Shown here: in pieces, positions 44,671 to 53,133 of the stretch
Position numbering within the stretch: position 1 is the first letter of the stretch
Layout of the letters: each line of letters opens with the position of its first letter
Assembly (NCBI GenBank): GCA_028287185.1
Contig: JAQBQD010000214.1
Coordinates: 1 to 64,000 of the forward strand
Source: Gemmatimonadota bacterium
GTDB lineage: Bacteria > Gemmatimonadota > Gemmatimonadetes > Longimicrobiales > Longimicrobiaceae
Direction: 5' to 3'
DNA: 64,000 bases
Translations under genes and position numbers: made by a program
The notes under the pieces: generated by a model
Told to the model about the DNA's origin: nothing
What the model saw: only the letters and a program-made list of their open reading frames with translations
Databases searched by the model: none

Positions 44671-45783
44671 TCAGTCCCGCGCCAGGGTGATCAGGGTGTC
44701 CGCGCCGAACGCGCGGGTGTCCAGCCGCCGCCACCGCTTCGCATCTGCGATGGGTGGGCTCCCGATGCCGCCGAAGGCCGGGAGCCCCGCCGGACCGAGC
44801 AGCAGCGGTGCGTAGAAGATGTACAGCCTGTCAACCACCCCGGCCCCCAGCAACGCGGACGCGATCCCTGCGCCACCTTCCACGAGGACGGACCGGATCC
44901 CCTCCCGCCGCAGCGCGCGGAGCGCGGAGTCGATCCCGCCGCCCCGCTCCGTCTCGACGACGCGGACGCCGATGCCTTCGAGTGTCCGCCGGCGCTCCGC
45001 GGAAGCGCCCGCTTCCGCCACGATGACGACGGGCGATGCGGATGCGGTCGCGGCCATCTTCGACGTCGCCGGCAGCCGCAGCGCGCGGTCGAAGACGATG
45101 CGCGTCGGGGGGGTGCGCGGCTCCGTCGATCCGCGCACCGTCAGCAGCGGATCATCCGCCAGCGCGGTGCCGATGCCCACGGCCACGGCGTCGAACCCGG
45201 CGCGCAGGCGATGGACCTCCTCCCGCGCTTCCTCGCCCGTGATCCACACCGAGCGTCCGTCGCGGTCCGCCACGCGCGCATCCAGCGTGAGCGCCAGCTT
45301 CAGCGCGACGAACGGCCGTTCATCGCCCGCGGCCGAAAGGCCGTGGAAGAACGCGAAGTTCTGGTCCCGCGCGGCTTCCGCTTCAACGCCGCCGAGGACT
45401 TCGATTCCCGCGGAGCGCAGGATCTCCGCGCCGCCGGCGGCCTTCGGGTTCGGATCGGACGCCGCGAAGACCACGCGGGCGACGCCAGCGGCGATCAGCG
45501 CCTGGGTGCACGGCGGCGTCTTTCCGAAGTGGCTGCACGGCTCCAGGGTAACATAAGCGGTGGCGCCCCGCGCCGCCTCCCCCGCATCGCCGAGCGCCTC
45601 CACCTCGGCGTGCGGCCGGCCGTGCTCCGTGTGCCAGCCCTGGCCGGCGAGCGCGCCGTCGCGCACGATGACGGCGCCCACGAGCGGGTTGGGAGCGACG
45701 CGCCCCCACCCCCGCTGGGCGAGGGCGAGGGCGCGTCGCATCCACTCGCGGTCTTCGGCCGTGGCCGGCGCGTCGGCGGTCAC
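44671..45783 (-). CDS. ribD: riboflavin deaminase/reductase RibD
   Basis: Bifunctional enzyme, 370 residues. The deaminase half (to about 150) has the zinc site HAEVEAL and EPCSHFGKTPPC; the reductase half has the NADPH/ribose region with SVWITGEEA and LVEGGAGIASALL. GTG at 45783 is the first start after the preceding gene (13 bases). It is the first rib gene of the run. Confidence 0.94.
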   Translation of the reverse strand: MTADAPATAEDREWMRRALALAQRGWGRVAPNPLVGAVIVRDGALAGQGWHTEHGRPHAEVEALGDAGEAARGATAYVTLEPCSHFGKTPPCTQALIAAGVARVVFAASDPNPKAAGGAEILRSAGIEVLGGVEAEAARDQNFAFFHGLSAAGDERPFVALKLALTLDARVADRDGRSVWITGEEAREEVHRLRAGFDAVAVGIGTALADDPLLTVRGSTEPRTPPTRIVFDRALRLPATSKMAATASASPVVIVAEAGASAERRRTLEGIGVRVVETERGGGIDSALRALRREGIRSVLVEGGAGIASALLGAGVVDRLYIFYAPLLLGPAGLPAFGGIGSPPIADAKRWRRLDTRAFGADTLITLARD

Positions 45784-45796
45784 GGGCTCGTCCCGT

Positions 45797-46843
45797 TCAG
45801 AGAGAGAGGCGGATGCCGAGGCTGGCGAACGGCGTGCCCTTCCGCGGATCGTAGCCGGTCGCGGACGCGTCGTAACCCGCGATGGGGTCGCCGCCGCGCA
45901 TCCAACCCACCTCGGCCGTGGCGCTCGCCACCAGCAGGTTGAGCGACGCGTTCGCGAAGGCGGACGTGCGCCCGCTCTTGAGCGTCGCGGCCCCGCGGCG
46001 GACCTGAGCGGCGCCGCTGCCGAGCGGATCGCTGTAGCGGTAGGCGTACGCCAGGTCGCTGCGGAAGCGGTCGTATCCAACGCCCGCCGCGAAGCCGATG
46101 GCCAGCAGCCGCTTGCTGACGGCCAGGCGGGTGCTCAGGTCGCCCAGGTCGAAGCGCGCCTCGCCCGCGTTTCCGCCGCCCGCGCAGGTTTCCGTCGGCC
46201 CCACGCCCGCCGTGCCGTCCGGGCACACGCTGCCGAAGCGCACCGTCGGCAGCTTGCGGTACGTCACCGTCGCCGAGACGCCCGGCATGGTGAACGACTC
46301 GCGCAGCAGCCCCACGCGCACGCCGCCGCCCCAGGACACGGCGGACGCGCCGTCGAAGCCCTTGGCCAGCCCCAGCGGCAGCAGCGTGGCCGTGCCCATG
46401 AGGTCGATGGCGCCCACGCCGCCCAGCGTCGGCGCGATGCTCACACCCGGGAACACGCCGACCGTCACCGTGGCACCGACCGTCGGGATCGGCAGGCTCA
46501 GCTTGCCGTCCACCGGGCTGCCGGCGCCGGAGCCGTTCTGCTTCTGCAGCACGTCGGGCAGGCGCGCGAAGGCGGCGTTCACCCGCAGCGTGCCGCTCAC
46601 GCGCGGCAAAATGCCCAGGTGCACGCCGCCCGTGCTGGCCGTTCCCAGCGTCGGGTTGCCGCCCACGATGGCGATGCCCACCTGCGGCTGCGCGGAGGTG
46701 GCCGCCTGCGCAACCGCGTAGCACGTGGCCCGCGCGGACGACGGCGCCGCGGCGCACTGCTCCGACAGCGACCCCTGCGCGGCCGCACGCGAGGCGGACG
46801 CCAGGCAGGCGGCGGAGACGGCGGCGATCGCGAGACGCTTCAT
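45797..46843 (-). CDS. exported beta-rich, outer-membrane-like protein of unknown function
   Basis: About 348 residues, not recognised as a named family. A signal peptide is clear (KRLAIAAVSAACLASASRAAAQG). The mature part is glycine-rich with alternating polar and hydrophobic residues, as in transmembrane beta-barrels, and ends in SLGIRLSL. A cysteine pair in CPDGTAGVGPTETC suggests a loop disulphide. I prefer ATG at 46843, with GGAGGG 9 bases upstream, over ATG at 46852, which would sit against the purine box. It precedes ribD by 13 bases and may be cotranscribed. Confidence 0.75.
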   Translation of the reverse strand: MKRLAIAAVSAACLASASRAAAQGSLSEQCAAAPSSARATCYAVAQAATSAQPQVGIAIVGGNPTLGTASTGGVHLGILPRVSGTLRVNAAFARLPDVLQKQNGSGAGSPVDGKLSLPIPTVGATVTVGVFPGVSIAPTLGGVGAIDLMGTATLLPLGLAKGFDGASAVSWGGGVRVGLLRESFTMPGVSATVTYRKLPTVRFGSVCPDGTAGVGPTETCAGGGNAGEARFDLGDLSTRLAVSKRLLAIGFAAGVGYDRFRSDLAYAYRYSDPLGSGAAQVRRGAATLKSGRTSAFANASLNLLVASATAEVGWMRGGDPIAGYDASATGYDPRKGTPFASLGIRLSL

Positions 46844-46990
46844 CGAGTTCATCCCTCCATCAGGTTCAGCCGGGTCGTCCGACGCCGCGGATCATCGATT
46901 CGACGATCAACGATCCGTCGACTCGATCCCCACGCTCGTTCGACTGACTCCGTCGAGATTCCGGTTGGATCGACGGACTTCCGATCCGCC

Positions 46991-48025
46991 TCAGGCCAGC
47001 ACGGTACGCCGCGAGCCGCGGACGACCTCGCCGCAAACCCAGGCGCGCTCGCCGGCGGCGTTCAGCTCCGCCACGACGGCGTGCGCGCGGTCGGGGGCGA
47101 CGGCGGCGACCATCCCGATGCCCATATTGAAGGCGCGGAACATCTCGTCGCGCTCCACGCCGCCCTCGCGCTGGAGCACGCGGAAGAGCGCCGGCACCTC
47201 CCACGACGACAGGCCGAACCGCGCATCCAGGCCCTCGGGCAGCACGCGCGGCACGTTGTCCAGCAGCCCGCCGCCCGTGACGTGCGCCAGCCCCTTCACC
47301 TCGCCGCGCTCGATCAGCGGCCAGAGCGCGTTGAGGTATGAGCGGTGCACGCGCAGCAGCACGTCGGCCACGCTCCCCTCCTCGTCCGGGAAGGGGTCCG
47401 CCGGGTCCAGCTTCATGCGGTCGAACAGGATGCGGCGGGCGAGCGAGTAGCCGTTGGTGTGCAGGCCGGAAGAGGCGAGCGCCACCAGCGCGTCGCCCGC
47501 GCGGATGGCGCTCCCGTCGATCACCCGGTCCTCCTCCATGGCGCCCACGATGGTGCCGGCCAGGTCGTACTCGCCGGGGGCGTACATGTCCGGCATCTCG
47601 GCCGTCTCGCCGCCCAGCAGCGCGCACCCGTTGGCCCGGCACCCGCGCGCGACGCCCTCGACGAGGGACTCGACGACTCCCGGCTCCAGCTTGCCGACGC
47701 CCACGTAGTCCAGGAAGAAGAGCGGCCGCGCGCCCTGGACCAGGATGTCGTTCACGCAGTGGTTCACCAGATCCTCGCCGACGGTGGAATGCCGGCCGAC
47801 CGTGAACGCCACCTTCAGCTTGGTGCCCACCCCGTCCGTGCTGGCGACCAGGACGGGCTGCTTCAACCCGCGCGGAACGCGGTACAGCCCGCCGAACGAT
47901 CCCAGCTCGCTCAGCGTGTCCGCCGTCGCGGTGGAACGGACGAGCGCGGCCACGCCCTTCATGGCGCGATGCGCGGCGTCGATGTCGACGCCGGCGTCGC
48001 GGTACGACAGGCCCGTCTCAGACAC
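46991..48025 (-). CDS. purM: phosphoribosylformylglycinamidine cyclo-ligase
   Basis: AIR synthetase of purine biosynthesis; 344 residues. Conserved stretches are VASTDGVGTKLKVA, NDILVQGARPLFFLDY, LLGGETAEMPDMY and AHVTGGGLLDNVPRVLP. The GTG start at 48025 overlaps the kinase gene stop by 8 bases. The 147-base gap downstream holds short GATC/TCGA-rich sequence and no gene. Confidence 0.96.
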   Translation of the reverse strand: MSETGLSYRDAGVDIDAAHRAMKGVAALVRSTATADTLSELGSFGGLYRVPRGLKQPVLVASTDGVGTKLKVAFTVGRHSTVGEDLVNHCVNDILVQGARPLFFLDYVGVGKLEPGVVESLVEGVARGCRANGCALLGGETAEMPDMYAPGEYDLAGTIVGAMEEDRVIDGSAIRAGDALVALASSGLHTNGYSLARRILFDRMKLDPADPFPDEEGSVADVLLRVHRSYLNALWPLIERGEVKGLAHVTGGGLLDNVPRVLPEGLDARFGLSSWEVPALFRVLQREGGVERDEMFRAFNMGIGMVAAVAPDRAHAVVAELNAAGERAWVCGEVVRGSRRTVLA

Positions 48026-48947
48026 GCGCGGTCTCCGCCACCTCCAGCTCGAACACCGTCATCTCGCGGAACTGGCGGACGCGCTCCTCGATCTCCTCGG
48101 CCGTCAGGTCCTTCAGCCGGTCCACGGAGAACCTCTCGCAGGCGAACGAGCCCAGCACCGAGCCGAACATCACCGCGCGCCGCAGGTCGCCGTCCTCCAT
48201 GCGCCCCGCCTGCGCCAGGTGGCCCATGAAGCCGCCCGCGAAGGCGTCGCCGGCGCCCGTCGGATCGAACACCTCCTCCAGCGGATAGCCCGGCGCGAAG
48301 AAGACGTGCTCCGGCGTGAACAGGATGGCGCCGTGCTCGCCCTTCTTGATGACGAGGTACTTCGGCCCCCGCGCCTGGATCCACTTCGCGGCGCGGGCCA
48401 GGTTGAAGTCGCCCGACAGCTCGCGCGCCTCGCTGTCGTTCACCATCAGCAGGTCCACCTTGCCCAGCAGCCGCAGCAGGTCGTCGCGCTTGCTCTCGAT
48501 CCAGTAGTTCATGGTGTCGCACGCCACGAACCGCGGGCGCTCGATCTGGTCCAGCACGTCCAGCTGCAGCAGCGGGTCGATGTTGCCCAGGAAGACCCAC
48601 TCCGCGTCGCGGCACGCCTCGGGAATGCGCGGCGAGAAGTCGGCGAAGACGCCCAGGCGCGTGTCCAGCGTCTCGCGCGAGTTCATGTCGAAGCTGTAGA
48701 CGCCCGACCAGCGGAAGCTCTCGCCGGGCACCTGCTCCACGCCGGACAGGTCCACGCCGCGCGCGGCCAGGAAGCCGAGCTGATCCGTGGGATAGTCGTC
48801 GCCGACCACGCCCACCACGTGCACGCCGTGGAAGAACGACGCGGCGGCCGCGAAGAAGACCGCCGACCCGCCCAGCACGTCGTCCGCGCGGCCGAAGGGG
48901 GTCTGGAGGGTGTCGAGAGCGACGCTGCCGACGACGAGGAGCGACAT
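48018..48947 (-). CDS. PfkB family carbohydrate/nucleoside kinase
   Basis: A 309-residue ribokinase-fold enzyme. It has LGGSAVFFAAAASFF near the N-terminus, the DPTGAGDAFAGGFMGHL anion-hole and catalytic Asp motif, and a C-terminal helical tail. The context (purM immediately downstream with overlap) suggests a nucleoside or sugar substrate such as adenosine or inosine-guanosine, but specificity cannot be read by eye. ATG at 48947. Confidence 0.85.
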   Translation of the reverse strand: MSLLVVGSVALDTLQTPFGRADDVLGGSAVFFAAAASFFHGVHVVGVVGDDYPTDQLGFLAARGVDLSGVEQVPGESFRWSGVYSFDMNSRETLDTRLGVFADFSPRIPEACRDAEWVFLGNIDPLLQLDVLDQIERPRFVACDTMNYWIESKRDDLLRLLGKVDLLMVNDSEARELSGDFNLARAAKWIQARGPKYLVIKKGEHGAILFTPEHVFFAPGYPLEEVFDPTGAGDAFAGGFMGHLAQAGRMEDGDLRRAVMFGSVLGSFACERFSVDRLKDLTAEEIEERVRQFREMTVFELEVAETARV

Positions 48948-48986
48948 GGGTCCGAGTTCCGGAGGAAGGGAGGTCGGCGCAAGCGA

Positions 48987-49015
48987 GGTGCCGCGCCCCG
49001 GCGGGACGCGGCACC
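48987..49015 (-). terminator. hairpin after argS
   Basis: A 9-bp perfect stem (GGTGCCGCG / CGCGGCACC), extendable to 13 bp with one bulged base, lies about 22 bases after the argS stop on the minus strand. No T run follows. Confidence 0.5.
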
Positions 49016-49036
49016 CCTCGCGCATGGATGTCTCGG

Positions 49037-50722
49037 TCAGGCTTCGGCTTCGGCGCGGTCCAGCCGCTCGGGCGCCGTGATGCCCAGCACCGCCAGGCCG
49101 TTGCGCAGGGTCACCTGCACCGCGCGCGCCAGCACCAGCCGCGCACGCGAAAGCTCGTCCGCCACGCCCAGCACGCGCAGGCCCGGGTCGCGGTTGCCGG
49201 CGTGGTACCACGAGTTCACCGCCCCGGCGAGCTCCTCCAGGTACGCGGTGACGAGGTGCGGCGTATGCTCCTCGGCGCTGGCCGCCACCTCCTCGGGGAA
49301 GCGCAGCAGGCGCTTGGCCAGCTCGACCTCCGTCTCGTGCCCCAGCAGCGCCAGGTCGGCGCCCTCGGCGGACACCTCGTCCGCGGCCAGTCCCGCGCGC
49401 CGGAAGATGGAGCACATGCGGGCGTGGGCGTACTGCACCTTGTAGACGGGGTTCTTGTCCGACTGGTCCAGCGCCAGGTCCAGGTCGAAGGTGAGCTGCG
49501 AGTCGGAGCGCCGCATCAGGAAGAACCAGCGCGTCACGTCCACGCCCACCTCGTCGAACAGGTCGCGCAGCGTCACGTAGCTGCCGGCCCGCTTGCTGAA
49601 CTTCACCTCCACCCCGCCCCGCATCACCGTCACCATCTGGTGCAGCTCGTACTCGGGGTAGCCGGCGGGCAGCCCCAGCGCCTGGAGGCCCGCGCGGACG
49701 CGGGCCACGGTGCCGTGGTGGTCGGCGCCCTGCACGTTCACGGCCCGGTGGAAGCCGCGCTCCCACTTGTTCAGGTGGTAGGCGATGTCGGGCAGGAAGT
49801 AGGTGGGATGCCCGCTTCCCTTCACCATCACCCGGTCCTTGTCGTCCCCGAAGGCGGTGGTGCGCAGCCAGACCGCACCTTCGTGCTCGAAGACGTGGCC
49901 CGTCGCCCGCAGCCGCTCAATCGTCCGCTCCACCTGGCCGCTGGCGTAGAGCGACGACTCCAGGAAGAACTCGTCGAAGCGCACCCGGAAGTCGTCCAGG
50001 TCCGCGTTCTGCCCCGCGCGCAGGATGCGGACGGCGAACACACGCACGGCGTCCATCGCCGCGTCGGAGGCGTCGCCGCGGAAGCGGTCGCCGTGCTCGG
50101 CCCGGAAGTCGGCCGCGATCTCGCGGATGTAGTCGCCCTGGTACCCCTTCTCGGGGAACTCGGCGTCCTCGCCCAACAGCTGCTGGTAGCGCGCCCACAC
50201 GCTGCGGGCCAGCATGGAGATCTGCTCTCCCGCGTCGTTGTAGTAGTACTCGCGGTGCACCTTCCACCCCGCCCACGCCAGCAGCTCGCTCACGGCGTCG
50301 CCCAGCGCGGCCTGCCGCCCGTGACCCACGTGCAGCGGCCCGGTGGGGTTGGCGGACACGAACTCCACCACCACCGGCCGACCCTGCCCCGCGTCGCCGC
50401 GCCCGAAGGCATCGGGGTCGCGCAGGATGCCGAGCAGCCCGTCGCGCAGGTAGTCGCCCGCCAGGCGGAAGTTGATGAACCCCGGCCCCGCCACCTCGGC
50501 CGAGCGGATGCCCGCGGCCGACGCGTCGATACGCTGCGCCAGCTCCTCCGCGATCTGCCGGGGAGGGCGGCGCAGCGGCTTGGCGAGCGTCATGGCGACG
50601 TTGGTCGCCCAGTCCCCGTGCTCGGGGTTGCGGGGGCGTTCGAAGGCGACGGCCACCGGCGCGTCCACCCCCATCTCGCCCAGGACGCGCTCGATCTCGC
50701 GCTGGAGCTTCTGGACCGGCAT
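49037..50722 (-). CDS. argS: arginyl-tRNA synthetase
   Basis: Class I synthetase, 561 residues. The N-terminal Arg-tRNA-synthetase-specific domain (about 1-100) precedes the HIGH motif, here LHVGHGRQAALG, and the KMSKS-like FSKRAGSYVTL. The C-terminal DALR anticodon domain starts YAHARMCSIFRR. AGGGAG precedes the ATG. It lies 19 bases after the FmdB gene. Confidence 0.96.
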   Translation of the reverse strand: MPVQKLQREIERVLGEMGVDAPVAVAFERPRNPEHGDWATNVAMTLAKPLRRPPRQIAEELAQRIDASAAGIRSAEVAGPGFINFRLAGDYLRDGLLGILRDPDAFGRGDAGQGRPVVVEFVSANPTGPLHVGHGRQAALGDAVSELLAWAGWKVHREYYYNDAGEQISMLARSVWARYQQLLGEDAEFPEKGYQGDYIREIAADFRAEHGDRFRGDASDAAMDAVRVFAVRILRAGQNADLDDFRVRFDEFFLESSLYASGQVERTIERLRATGHVFEHEGAVWLRTTAFGDDKDRVMVKGSGHPTYFLPDIAYHLNKWERGFHRAVNVQGADHHGTVARVRAGLQALGLPAGYPEYELHQMVTVMRGGVEVKFSKRAGSYVTLRDLFDEVGVDVTRWFFLMRRSDSQLTFDLDLALDQSDKNPVYKVQYAHARMCSIFRRAGLAADEVSAEGADLALLGHETEVELAKRLLRFPEEVAASAEEHTPHLVTAYLEELAGAVNSWYHAGNRDPGLRVLGVADELSRARLVLARAVQVTLRNGLAVLGITAPERLDRAEAEA

Positions 50723-50741
50723 CGCTCTCCCTGCTGGAACG

Positions 50742-51137
50742 CTACTCGCCGCCGCCGGCCGACGAGCCGGACGACGACGAACCCGTGGAGCCGGACGAGC
50801 CCGAGGACCCGCCGGAGGACGAGGAGCCGGACGACGACGAGGTCCCGGACGGGGACGAGCCGCCGGATGGCTTGGCGTCGGACGACGGCTTCGCGTCCGC
50901 CTTGGGCGCCGGTGAGGCGCCCTTGTCGGACTCCGCCGCCTTCTTGTAGCTGTCGCCCCGCGCGTAGTCGGTGATGTAGAAGCCGGAGCCCTTGAAGAGC
51001 AGCCCGGCGCCGCCGGACATGCGCCGCTCGGCCGCCGCGCCGCACTGGGGGCAGGGCGCGCCGGGCTCGTCGGACATCTTCTGGAACTTCTCGAAGTTGT
51101 TGCCGCACTGCGGACAGCGGTACTCGTACGTCGGCAT
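50742..51137 (-). CDS. FmdB-type zinc-ribbon protein with Ser/Gly tail
   Basis: A 131-residue protein. The first 45 residues are the FmdB/CxxC_CxxC_SSSS zinc ribbon (YEYRCPQCGNNFE and CPQCG). The next part has SGGAGLLFKGSGFYITDY, a conserved family motif, followed by a Lys/Ala stretch and about 50 residues of Ser/Gly/Thr repeats. Function is unknown; it may regulate ribosomes or stress. ATG at 51137, chosen as the family MPTYEY start. An inverted-repeat promoter lies upstream. Confidence 0.85.
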   Translation of the reverse strand: MPTYEYRCPQCGNNFEKFQKMSDEPGAPCPQCGAAAERRMSGGAGLLFKGSGFYITDYARGDSYKKAAESDKGASPAPKADAKPSSDAKPSGGSSPSGTSSSSGSSSSGGSSGSSGSTGSSSSGSSAGGGE

Positions 51138-51165
51138 GGCTGTTGGACGCTTGCGTTTTCCGAAG

Positions 51166-51194
51166 GATTTACGCGACAAACCCGCGTAAGTTAA
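51166..51194 (-). promoter_or_regulatory. promoter with inverted repeat before the FmdB gene
   Basis: TTAACT (51194-51189), 17-base spacer, TAAATC (51171-51166) on the minus strand. The spacer and edges contain a perfect 7-bp inverted repeat TTACGCG-7-CGCGTAA at 51169-51189, a possible operator over the promoter. Confidence 0.5.
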
Positions 51195-51628
51195 CCCCCG
51201 CGTCCGGGGCATGCAACCGACCGGCTACCCCGTCCGCCCAGCCCGCCCTTCTCCCGCCTCCGCATCCGTCCCCCCTCCACTTCCTCTACGGCGGGCGCGA
51301 TCGCACGGCCGACGGGTAGCGTCGGTTGCGCTGAGAACTGTGGGCGTTCGGTTTCCGAGATTCGTTTCGATGCACGGACGATCGTATCCGAGCCATCGTT
51401 CAGCGGAATGGACCCGGCATGGCAAGCGAACAGGGAGCGCCGATGGCCGGTGCTCCCTCCTCGTCTCGACGGAACGTCCACGAGGCTCCCGTCGACCAGC
51501 TACGGCCGGTGGATGCCCACTCCACGCGCTCGGCATGTCCCCGCGGAAACGAGCGCGGACCCACGCGGCGAGGCCGCATGGGTCCGGGGATATGGCGATT
51601 CGGGTTCGCCGACAGCCGTGGCCGATTC
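51195..51628. other. gene-free stretch
   Basis: About 430 bases between the FmdB promoter and the small lipoprotein gene. No frame on either strand shows a plausible protein. It separates the housekeeping minus-strand genes from the surface-protein group. Confidence 0.5.
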
Positions 51629-52033
51629 TCAGCGCGGCGCCCCGCGGGCGCGCCGGCAGGCCGTCTCCAGCACGACCCGCTGCGGCGGGTCGGCGGCCTT
51701 CGCCTTGCCCATGCAGCCCGCGTAGTCCTCCATCGACCCGATCCGCTCATGGTAGAGCCGTGCCTCGCGGATGGAGTCGGCCTCGGCGGCATGCAGCGCC
51801 TCGGGGCTGCCGGGCTGGACGGCCGCGGGCGCCGGCTGGGGGGCCGTGACGTCAGCCGAAGCCGCAGGCGAGACGGAGTCCGTGCCCGCGGGCTCCACTC
51901 GCGCATCGTCCGCATCCTTCGCCCCGCCGCACCCGGCCGACGCCAGCACGGCGGCGGCGGCGGAGACGAGGCCGATCCGCCGGATCCACCCTGGGATGGA
52001 ACCGGCGGCCGTCGAGCCGGACCGCTGCGTCAA
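51629..52033 (-). CDS. small exported protein, probable lipoprotein
   Basis: A 134-residue product from TTG at 52033, which overlaps the stop of the upstream YadA-like gene as TTGA. After a basic start (SIPGWIRR) there is a hydrophobic core (IGLVSAAAAVLASAG) and Cys; the -3 residue is Ser rather than Leu, so lipidation is probable, not certain. The mature part is Ala/Pro-rich then alpha-helical with two Cys (YAGCMGKA and ETACRRA). No family recognised. Translational coupling with the surface protein suggests a shared job. Confidence 0.65.
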   Translation of the reverse strand: MTQRSGSTAAGSIPGWIRRIGLVSAAAAVLASAGCGGAKDADDARVEPAGTDSVSPAASADVTAPQPAPAAVQPGSPEALHAAEADSIREARLYHERIGSMEDYAGCMGKAKAADPPQRVVLETACRRARGAPR

Positions 52034-53070
52034 TGCTGCTGCTCCTGCATACGATGCACGACTGCCTCCAGCTCGTCCAGCCGGCGCCGCGTGGCGTCCA
52101 GCTCGGTGCGGAGCAGAGCGACCTCGGCGGTGCGGGCCTGCAGCTCGGCCGTCCTGGCGTCCAGCGCCTTGATGGCCGCCAGGTTCACGCCGTCGAAGTC
52201 GCTCATGTTGATGGTGTGGTCGTCCGTCGTGAACCCGAACGCGTGGTGCCAATCCTGCGCCATGGGCCCGATGTGCAGCGTGCTGCGGTCCACCTCGTCG
52301 TTGTACCGCCAGGTGGACACCGGCACCTGCCGGAGCCGCAGGAGCACGTCCTCGCCGTCCACGCCCAGGAAGCCGCCCTTGCGGTTGCGGTCCGAGATGA
52401 CGGCCCACGAGCTGCCGCCCGCCGCCACCTGCACGCCCACGGTCATGGTGGCGTTGGTGAACAGCCGGACGCCGCCCGCGGAGCGCACGGTGAACTGGTT
52501 GTTGGCGCTGGCCTGCGTGCTGTCCGTGGTGGAGCCGTCGGACAGCACGATGGCGCCGGCGTGCCCGTTGGTGGAGGCGCGCTGCCCGATGGCCACAGAG
52601 TAGTCGGCGTCCGCCGTGGTGCGGTAGCCGATGGCCACGGCGCCCGTGCCGTCGGCGTTGGCCGTGTATCCCAGGGCGTTGCTGTAGCTGCCCAGGGCCG
52701 TGGACTGGTAGCCCATGGCGAAGGACGAGAGCCCCAGCGCGATAGTGTTGTAGCCGCCGGCCCAGCTGTAGAAGCCCACGTTCGCGTCGTCCCACTGCGT
52801 GCCGGCGCTGCCGATGGAGCCGGCGCGGAAGGCCGCCTTGTACGGATGCCACATCAGCCGCTCGCCGGCGCCCGTGAAGGGGATGATCCCGATGCCCAGC
52901 ACGCCCTTGGCCACGAAGCCGCTGGCGCTGTCCACGCGGAAGCGGTCGCCCAGCGGCGAGCCCGAGCGCAGGCGAAGGAGGATGTCGGACTGTGCGGCCG
53001 CGTGCGTGGGTGCCAGCGCGGCGACCAGCAGGGCCAGTGCCGCCAGTGCCGATCGGATCTTGTTTGTCAT
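52030..53070 (-). CDS. YadA-head-repeat protein with C-terminal endosialidase chaperone domain (copy A)
   Basis: A 346-residue exported protein. Signal peptide about 1-26 (ALAALALLVAALAPTHAAAQ). Residues about 85-180 hold repeats of the left-handed YadA head type (SFAMGYQSTALGSYSNALG, GAVAIGYRTTA, SVAIGQRAST). The C-terminal third starts VISDRNRKGGF and has HIGPMAQDWHHAFGF with the conserved Ser/Asp pattern of the S74 intramolecular chaperone, then a coiled coil (to the end). There is no outer-membrane anchor, unlike true trimeric autotransporters. Trimer formation is inferred. It is followed by the small lipoprotein. Confidence 0.85.
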   Translation of the reverse strand: MTNKIRSALAALALLVAALAPTHAAAQSDILLRLRSGSPLGDRFRVDSASGFVAKGVLGIGIIPFTGAGERLMWHPYKAAFRAGSIGSAGTQWDDANVGFYSWAGGYNTIALGLSSFAMGYQSTALGSYSNALGYTANADGTGAVAIGYRTTADADYSVAIGQRASTNGHAGAIVLSDGSTTDSTQASANNQFTVRSAGGVRLFTNATMTVGVQVAAGGSSWAVISDRNRKGGFLGVDGEDVLLRLRQVPVSTWRYNDEVDRSTLHIGPMAQDWHHAFGFTTDDHTINMSDFDGVNLAAIKALDARTAELQARTAEVALLRTELDATRRRLDELEAVVHRMQEQQH

Positions 53071-53133
53071 GGCACGATCGTCGGTGCGGGGGATGCCGCG
53101 TGGCGCCCGGAAAGCCTGGCCGCGGCGGGGGGA

